18,234 nt of DNA from Oscillospiraceae bacterium. GTDB lineage: Bacteria; Bacillota; Clostridia; Oscillospirales; Oscillospiraceae. Positions 13,990 through 18,234 of this stretch are shown piece by piece (position 1 is the stretch's first letter; every line of letters begins with the position of its first letter). Position numbers and translations under genes: made by a program. The notes below the pieces were generated by a model. It was not told the DNA's origin. It saw only the letters and a list, made by a program, of their open reading frames with translations, and searched no databases. The stretch lies in contig JAEFAK010000010.1 in assembly GCA_016287555.1 (NCBI GenBank), forward strand, positions 1-18,234, read 5' to 3'.

Positions 13990-15627
13990 ATGAAAAGAAA
14001 GGCTTTCAGATCGGTCGGCGTCCTCCTGGCGCTGTGTATGCTGCTGTCGCTGCTGTCTGTTGCGGCTCTTGCGGCTCCGTCCTACTCGGTCACGCTGCTG
14101 CCGTACGAGCACGGCACGGTCAGCATCGATAAGACCCAGGCCGGCCCCGGCGAGATCGTCACTGTGACGGCGGAGCCCGAAAGAGGCTACGTCGTCGAAA
14201 GGATGTACTACACCATGCGGGACGGCACCGACGTCATGATCCTGTTCAACGGCTCGTTCAGGATGCCCGACAACGACGTGCTCGTCACGGTCGATTTCGC
14301 GGTAGACGACTATATGCTGACGGTCCTGTCCAACATAAACGTTCTTCCCTGCGAGCACGGCTCCGCCTACGCCAGCAAAGACTCCGCCGTTCCCGGCGAG
14401 ACCGTATCGATCAGAGCGGTGCCCGACGAGGGCTGGGAAGTCGACTGCATGTACTACACCAGAAGGGACGACTCCGACGTCATGACCTTCTTTATCGATT
14501 CCTTCGTCGTTCCGCAGTGCGACGTTTACGTAAGCGTCCTCTTCAGAGAGGCGCCGACTCCGCCTGCGCAGGAGACTTACAGCATCACCGTGCTCCAGTC
14601 GGCAAACGGCGTCGCGAAAGCCGACAAGCGGGAGGCCGCCGCCGGCGAGACCGTGACGGTGACCGCAGTCCCCGACCAGGGCTACGCCGTCGAGCGCATG
14701 TTCTATACCAGGGACGACAACTCCGACACGCTGGTCGAATTCAACACCACTTTCGTCATGCCCGCGTGCAACGTTCTGGTCAGCGTCGATTTCACCGACG
14801 ACATCCCTGTCATCCCCGTTCTTTACCATATAAACCTTATCCAGTCGGATAACGGAACGATCTTCTGCGATAAGCACGAGGCCGTCCCGGGCGAGACCGT
14901 CTCGATAAGAGCAGTCCCCGACGAGGGCTTCGAGCTTAAGGAGATCGGATACACCAAGGGCGACGACTCCGACGTTCTGACTCTCTTCAGCGGCACGTTC
15001 GTGATGCCTTACTGCGACGTATACGTCAAGGCCGTATTCAGGGAGATCCCCGCAGTCAATCCGGACGCGCAGCCCGAACCGCCTTCCACGGTCCCCGATC
15101 TTCCGTTCACCGACCTGCCCGAGGACGAGGAGCTGATCGATGCCGTCGAGTGGGCCTATGTAAACGGCATAACCCTCGGCGTCTCGGCGACCGCCTTCGC
15201 TCCCGATGGTCCCTGCGTGAGGGAGCAGATAGTGACGTTCCTCTGGAGAGCCGCCGGCAAACCTGTTCCCGGCATCTCCTCCGTGCCGTTCGAGGACGTC
15301 GCAGAGGGTTCTTATTACCGCGACGCGGTCCTCTGGGCATATGAAAACGGCATAACCCTCGGCGTGGACGCGACGCACTTCGGCGTCGGCGAGCCCTGCA
15401 CCAGAGAGCAGGTCGTCACCTTCCAGTATCGGGCCGCCGGCAAGCCCGAGGCCGGAGACGGCGCTTCTTTCTCCGACGTGCCTGAGGGCGAATTCTATGC
15501 CGACGCCGTGGCATGGGCAGCCGGAAAGGGCATCACTCTCGGCATCGGCGGCGGACTTTTCGGCACCGGCGAGACCTGCAGCAGGGGCCAGATAGCTCTG
15601 TTCCTCTACAGAGGCAGAGAAGCCTGA
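13990..15627 (+). CDS. Secreted surface protein: four InlB-B-like repeats plus three SLH domains
   Basis: A 545-aa protein started at the ATG at 13990 (AAGGAG 8 bases before it; an in-frame GTG at 13963 lacks one). A signal peptide (1-28, cleavage after ALA) is followed by four repeats of about 75 residues at 31-103, 108-185, 197-268 and 279-350. Each has the divergent InlB B-repeat pattern: HG/NG near the start, G-E-x-V-(T/S)-(V/I)-x-A-x-P, a Y/W-containing strand, F-x-(M/V)-P and a final VxVxF. A Pro-rich linker (351-370) leads to three SLH domains at 373-424, 433-484 and 493-545, each with WA..GITLG and (T/R)REQ.VTF. It should be anchored to cell-wall polymer and display the beta-rich repeats. 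Nine cysteines occur in the mature part, unusual for a surface protein. Repeats alternate in type (see findings). Ligand or function unknown; adhesin is an inference. Confidence 0.9.
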   Translation: MKRKAFRSVGVLLALCMLLSLLSVAALAAPSYSVTLLPYEHGTVSIDKTQAGPGEIVTVTAEPERGYVVERMYYTMRDGTDVMILFNGSFRMPDNDVLVTVDFAVDDYMLTVLSNINVLPCEHGSAYASKDSAVPGETVSIRAVPDEGWEVDCMYYTRRDDSDVMTFFIDSFVVPQCDVYVSVLFREAPTPPAQETYSITVLQSANGVAKADKREAAAGETVTVTAVPDQGYAVERMFYTRDDNSDTLVEFNTTFVMPACNVLVSVDFTDDIPVIPVLYHINLIQSDNGTIFCDKHEAVPGETVSIRAVPDEGFELKEIGYTKGDDSDVLTLFSGTFVMPYCDVYVKAVFREIPAVNPDAQPEPPSTVPDLPFTDLPEDEELIDAVEWAYVNGITLGVSATAFAPDGPCVREQIVTFLWRAAGKPVPGISSVPFEDVAEGSYYRDAVLWAYENGITLGVDATHFGVGEPCTREQVVTFQYRAAGKPEAGDGASFSDVPEGEFYADAVAWAAGKGITLGIGGGLFGTGETCSRGQIALFLYRGREA

Positions 15628-15661
15628 TCGGTCCTCTGCCCAAAGTAAAACAGCGTTTCAT

Positions 15662-15695
15662 CCGGGGCAGCCCTCCATACGGCGGGCTGCCCCGG
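15662..15695 (+). terminator. Long hairpin after the SLH protein gene
   Basis: A perfect 12-bp stem, CCGGGGCAGCCC (15662-15673) with its complement at 15684-15695, 10-base loop. The tail (TCCTTACCC) has no U-run, so it is a hairpin-only terminator candidate or a 3' stabiliser. It ends 17 bases before the next promoter. Confidence 0.6.
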
Positions 15696-15712
15696 TCCTT
15701 ACCCGAATCGAA

Positions 15713-15741
15713 TTGACTTTTTTCTGCGGCGCATCTATAAT
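15713..15741 (+). promoter_or_regulatory. Promoter of the MoaF-like gene cluster
   Basis: TTGACT (15713-15718) and a perfect TATAAT (15736-15741), 17-base spacer: the best promoter of the window. The leader is about 25 bases. Confidence 0.85.
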
Positions 15742-15772
15742 TAAGCATATAATAAATTTCGGAGGTCATCCT

Positions 15773-16636
15773 ATGAAACCGAATGAATTTGAAGGAATGG
15801 CGGTATTCCGTCCCCCGCTCGTCTACGAACTGACCGGCAGGAAGTTCACTCTGGTGTTCGACGACGGATTTGACCGCAATCTGTTCTTCAAGGACCGCAG
15901 GACCCTCTCCTTCGGCAAGCCCGGAGAGGAAAAGGACTACTCCTACGACTGCCTGAAGGCGGCCGACCGCTGCTACTACGTCAACTTTGAGTACGACATG
16001 TCCCTGCGCCCGAGGCTCGCCTACACGCTCGTGCTCGACCTCGAGACCAGCCTCGTCACGATGGCGCTGTCTCGGCTGCATACCAATCCGAAGATCCCCC
16101 GCATGCCCTATGTCGATTTCATCTTCGGCGCGATAGTCCGCGAGGACGGGACAGTCCCGACCGTGCGCCACGGCTATACGGCGGACCTCGTGCAGACCTC
16201 CATCGACTGGAATTACGGCGTCTTCGACATCGCCCACGTCTATACGACGGAGCGCTATTACCGCGTATCCTTCTCCCCGCGCGGCCTTGTCCGCGTCCGC
16301 CGCGGCAATCCCGATATCGGCAAGGCAACCGGCCAGCCGACTCCCTCCTCTTCCCCCAAGCCCGCGCAGCAGGACGTCTACGAGGATCACGCCACCTTCA
16401 TCAAGATCCGCGACAACGTCTATCTCGTGAACCTGCTCGAGACCCAGCTCGCTCTCAGATCCGGGCACGGAAACAGCCTGCTCGTGCTCATGGATCTCGA
16501 CGAGATGCACGACGTCGGCCGCTCCTTCGGCACCAGCGGCGCCGGCGGCGAGGAAAACTACACCTTCGGCGCCTTCGGCGTCCGCCACGACGCGAGCGAG
16601 GTGCTCGCGAAAAAGAGCGGCTGGTATATCCGCTGA
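15773..16636 (+). CDS. MoaF-like protein, copy 1
   Basis: A 287-aa protein begun at the ATG at 15773 (GGAGGT at 15761-15766); an upstream in-frame TTG lies inside the -35 box and is excluded. It fits the two-domain MoaF family (MoaF_N and MoaF_C, calycin-like barrels), from memory. The N-terminal domain (about 14-100) has YELTGRKFTLVFDDGFD and a DRCYYVNF strand. The C-terminal domain (about 133-270) has HGYTADL, WNYGVFDIAHVYTTERYYRV, IKIRDNVYLV, LLVLMDLDEMHDVGRSFG and FGAFG. A Pro/Ser linker (183-200) is inserted inside the C-terminal domain. No signal peptide, so cytosolic. MoaF was named from the moaEF operon of Klebsiella and tied loosely to molybdenum-cofactor synthesis, but its biochemistry is not established, and no other cofactor or molybdoenzyme gene is in the window. 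It is followed by a paralogue 83 bases on. Confidence 0.8.
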   Translation: MKPNEFEGMAVFRPPLVYELTGRKFTLVFDDGFDRNLFFKDRRTLSFGKPGEEKDYSYDCLKAADRCYYVNFEYDMSLRPRLAYTLVLDLETSLVTMALSRLHTNPKIPRMPYVDFIFGAIVREDGTVPTVRHGYTADLVQTSIDWNYGVFDIAHVYTTERYYRVSFSPRGLVRVRRGNPDIGKATGQPTPSSSPKPAQQDVYEDHATFIKIRDNVYLVNLLETQLALRSGHGNSLLVLMDLDEMHDVGRSFGTSGAGGEENYTFGAFGVRHDASEVLAKKSGWYIR

Positions 16637-16668
16637 AGCGCAGGGCATCCTCTGTCAACAAATCCTGC

Positions 16669-16688
16669 GGAGGGCGCGACGCCCCTCC
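16669..16688 (+). other. Short hairpin between the MoaF-like copies
   Basis: GGAGGGCG (16669-16676) pairs with CGCCCCTCC (16680-16688) with one bulge and a 3-base loop. There is no U-run and no promoter follows, so it may be a processing or partial-attenuation element rather than a terminator. Confidence 0.35.
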
Positions 16689-16719
16689 CGAGGGAAATAA
16701 TAAAACCGGAGGTCATCTT

Positions 16720-17571
16720 ATGAACCCTGATAAGTTTACCGGAATGCTGTCCGTCTACCGTCCTCCGCTTGTTTTCGAGCTGACCGGCAGGAAATTCAAG
16801 CTGGTCTTCGACGACGGATATGACCGCACGCTGATCTTCAAGGACCGCAAAACGATCACGTTCGGCCCGGAGGGCGAGGAGAAGGACTTCTCCTACGAGT
16901 GCCTTAAGATCGGCGACAAATGCTACTTCGTGAGCTTCGAGGATCCGGACGCGCGCCCGAGATCCGGCATAGTGCTGGTGCTCGACCTGGTGCAGGACCT
17001 CGTCACGATGGCGCTGGCCTACATAGGCACGAACCCGAAGATCCCGGGCCTGCCCTCGGACGAATACATATTCGGCGCCATAGAGCGCGAGGACGGCACT
17101 CTTGCGACAAAGCGCCACGGCTATACCACCGACCTCTTCGCGACCGCCGTGGACTGGAACTACGGCCATTTCGACATCGCCCACGTCTACGCGACCGAGC
17201 ATTACTACCGCGTCTCCTTCTCCGCCCGCGGCCTCGCCCGCGCCTACAGGGGCAGGCCGGACCTCCGCCAGGGCAACGCGGGCGAATCCCGCAAGCCCTC
17301 CCAGTCGGACGTCTATGAAGACTACTGCACCGTCATCAGGATCCGCGACCGCATCTATCTCGTCGGCCTGCTGGAGACCGTCAAGGCCAGACGCGGCGGC
17401 CACGGCAACAGCATCCTCGTCCTGATGAACCTCGACGAGATGCACGACGTGGGCCGCTCCTTCGGCTCAAACGCCGAGGGCGGCACCGGCAACAACACGC
17501 TCGGCGCGTTCGGCGTGTTCCACGACGCAAGCGAGGTGCTCGCCAAGCCGAGCACGCTCTACACCCGCTGA
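16720..17571 (+). CDS. MoaF-like protein, copy 2 (tandem paralogue)
   Basis: A 283-aa paralogue of the preceding gene, alignable end to end with roughly half or more identical positions by eye. Conserved blocks include RPPLVFELTGRKFKLVFDDG (14-33), FGAIEREDGT (118-127), RHGYTTDL (132-139), DWNYGHFDIAHVYATE (145-160), YYRVSFSARGL (162-172), MNLDEMHDVGRSFG (236-249) and LGAFG...HDASEVLAK (261-276). The linker in the C-terminal domain is shorter and reads GNAGESRKPSQSD instead of the Pro/Ser-rich form. Its ribosome site and first bases (GGAGGTCATCTTATGAA) nearly match those of copy 1 (GGAGGTCATCCTATGAA), so the duplication included the translation start. It probably shares the transcript of copy 1 and lies 27 bases before the next gene. 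Specific role of having two copies is unknown; a heterodimer or divergent ligand specificity are possibilities. Confidence 0.8.
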   Translation: MNPDKFTGMLSVYRPPLVFELTGRKFKLVFDDGYDRTLIFKDRKTITFGPEGEEKDFSYECLKIGDKCYFVSFEDPDARPRSGIVLVLDLVQDLVTMALAYIGTNPKIPGLPSDEYIFGAIEREDGTLATKRHGYTTDLFATAVDWNYGHFDIAHVYATEHYYRVSFSARGLARAYRGRPDLRQGNAGESRKPSQSDVYEDYCTVIRIRDRIYLVGLLETVKARRGGHGNSILVLMNLDEMHDVGRSFGSNAEGGTGNNTLGAFGVFHDASEVLAKPSTLYTR

Positions 17572-17598
17572 TCAATAACAGGTAATGAGGTGAACGAT

Positions 17599-18207
17599 AT
17601 GAAAAACAGACTTTATGATTATATCTCCTGCGGCGGCAGGAACGTCCTCTACGGGCTCCCCGCCACGGAAGAGCTCAAGGGCAGGAAGGCCCTTCTTCCC
17701 GACGGGACCGAGGTCAGCTTCGGCGACGAACTCGCCGTAAAGGCCGACGACGATCTGTTCCTTGCCGAAAAGGACGGCAAGATCTATCTCATCGAGGAGC
17801 TCCCCGACGAGAGCCTGAAGGCGATCGACGCCGGCAAGACCGCCGGGGCCGCCGACGCCCTCCCCGCTGACATAGACGGCTGGGAGACCGACCTCTGCTT
17901 TGCCTCCGGCTACGTCCTCACGGCGACCTTCAAGGGCGGCGAGCTCACGCTCAAGCCCTCCCCCGAGCCCGTCGTGGACAATCCCTTCTCCTCATCCGGC
18001 AAGCCCGGCGGGGCCAAGGCCCCGGCCGCTCCCGACGCGCCGCCGGCGACGTTCGCCGTAAAGGCCGCCGAGGTCGGCGAAAAGCGCTTCCTCTTCCGCT
18101 TTGAGGAAAACGGCGAGATCGTCTTCTTCAACGCGCGCCGCTTCCTGCTCTACGCGCTGCTGAACGGACGCATCGTCTGCGGCTTCGTCGAGATCCCCGC
18201 GAGATAA
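17599..18207 (+). CDS. Unrecognised 202-aa protein, third gene of the MoaF-like cluster
   Basis: Started at the ATG at 17599, with GAGG 8 bases before it; an in-frame GTG at 17590 overlaps that site and is less likely. I do not recognise a family. Visible layout: residues 1-118 are beta-rich with short strands (LYDYISCGGRNVLYGL, KALLPDGTEVSFGDELAV, LFLAEKDGKIYLIEEL, YVLTATFKGGELTL); 119-150 is a Pro/Ala/Gly/Ser linker; 151-202 is a second compact beta unit (EKRFLFRFEENGEIVFF, RIVCGFVEI). No signal peptide or TM segment, so cytosolic. The strand pattern of each part could be a small barrel like the MoaF-like neighbours, but no signature residues are shared, so this is speculation. It follows copy 2 by 27 bases and is almost surely co-transcribed. 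The stop is TAA; the last bases of the window (AAAAGACGG...) may open a terminator stem. Confidence 0.75.
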   Translation: MKNRLYDYISCGGRNVLYGLPATEELKGRKALLPDGTEVSFGDELAVKADDDLFLAEKDGKIYLIEELPDESLKAIDAGKTAGAADALPADIDGWETDLCFASGYVLTATFKGGELTLKPSPEPVVDNPFSSSGKPGGAKAPAAPDAPPATFAVKAAEVGEKRFLFRFEENGEIVFFNARRFLLYALLNGRIVCGFVEIPAR

Positions 18208-18234
18208 AAACAAACAGCAAAAGACGGCACGGTC

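Noticed and set aside
13927..15378. 483-aa minus-strand open frame with internal repeats
   Set aside because: Its repeats mirror the InlB-like repeats of the sense gene, which has a signal peptide, promoter and ribosome site.
15713..15772. Upstream TTG start for MoaF-like copy 1
   Set aside because: The TTG lies in the -35 box, upstream of the predicted transcript, while GGAGGT precedes the ATG at 15773.
15533..17445. Two long minus-strand frames that resemble each other
   Set aside because: Their similarity is the reflection of the duplicated MoaF-like genes on the other strand.

Overview
The window reads as chromosomal DNA of a GC-rich, low-to-moderate-density Bacillota genome, most likely an anaerobic gut-type Clostridia lineage. 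The basis is family content only: S-layer-homology (SLH) surface proteins, an IreB-family protein, a TraX-type acyltransferase, a BioB-like radical SAM enzyme, a ferredoxin-tailed aldo/keto reductase and a NhaC antiporter. Shine-Dalgarno sites are strong, and sigma-A-like promoters, several with a TGn extended -10, stand out as AT-rich islands in otherwise GC-rich sequence. There is no rRNA, tRNA, CRISPR array, transposase or phage gene. No gene-free stretch exceeds 300 bases.

Layout. 1-2156 (minus strand): a two-TM membrane protein cut by the window edge, following a membrane-anchored pseudokinase with TPR-like repeats. 2347-3372 (plus): aldo/keto reductase with a C-terminal 2x[4Fe-4S] domain, separated by a bidirectional terminator from a minus-strand cluster (3428-5772) encoding a DUF45 zinc metallopeptidase, a calcineurin-like phosphoesterase and a BioB-family radical SAM protein. 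5894-6568 (minus): a small secreted protein made only of SLH domains. 6835-7854 (plus): an IreB-family protein followed by a TraX-family membrane protein. 8035-8889 (minus): a ZIP-family metal transporter whose promoter is overlapped by a long inverted repeat. 9077-12050 (minus): a tandem-fused CaiB/BaiF CoA-transferase followed by a GNAT acetyltransferase. 12175-13695 (minus): NhaC-type antiporter with a structured leader. 13990-15627 (plus): a secreted protein with four InlB-B-like repeats and three SLH domains. 15773-18207 (plus): two tandem MoaF-like paralogues and an unrecognised 202-aa protein, apparently one transcription unit.

How the genes fit together. The window holds many short transcription units rather than one pathway. 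The most system-like parts are (i) the pseudokinase plus 2TM membrane protein pair, (ii) the tandem MoaF-like pair plus unknown gene, which has no other molybdenum-cofactor gene nearby, and (iii) the protease/phosphoesterase/radical SAM operon. Function of these three is not established by the sequence. Two near-identical terminator hairpins (5827-5853 and 7936-7966) suggest a repeated terminator module in this genome.
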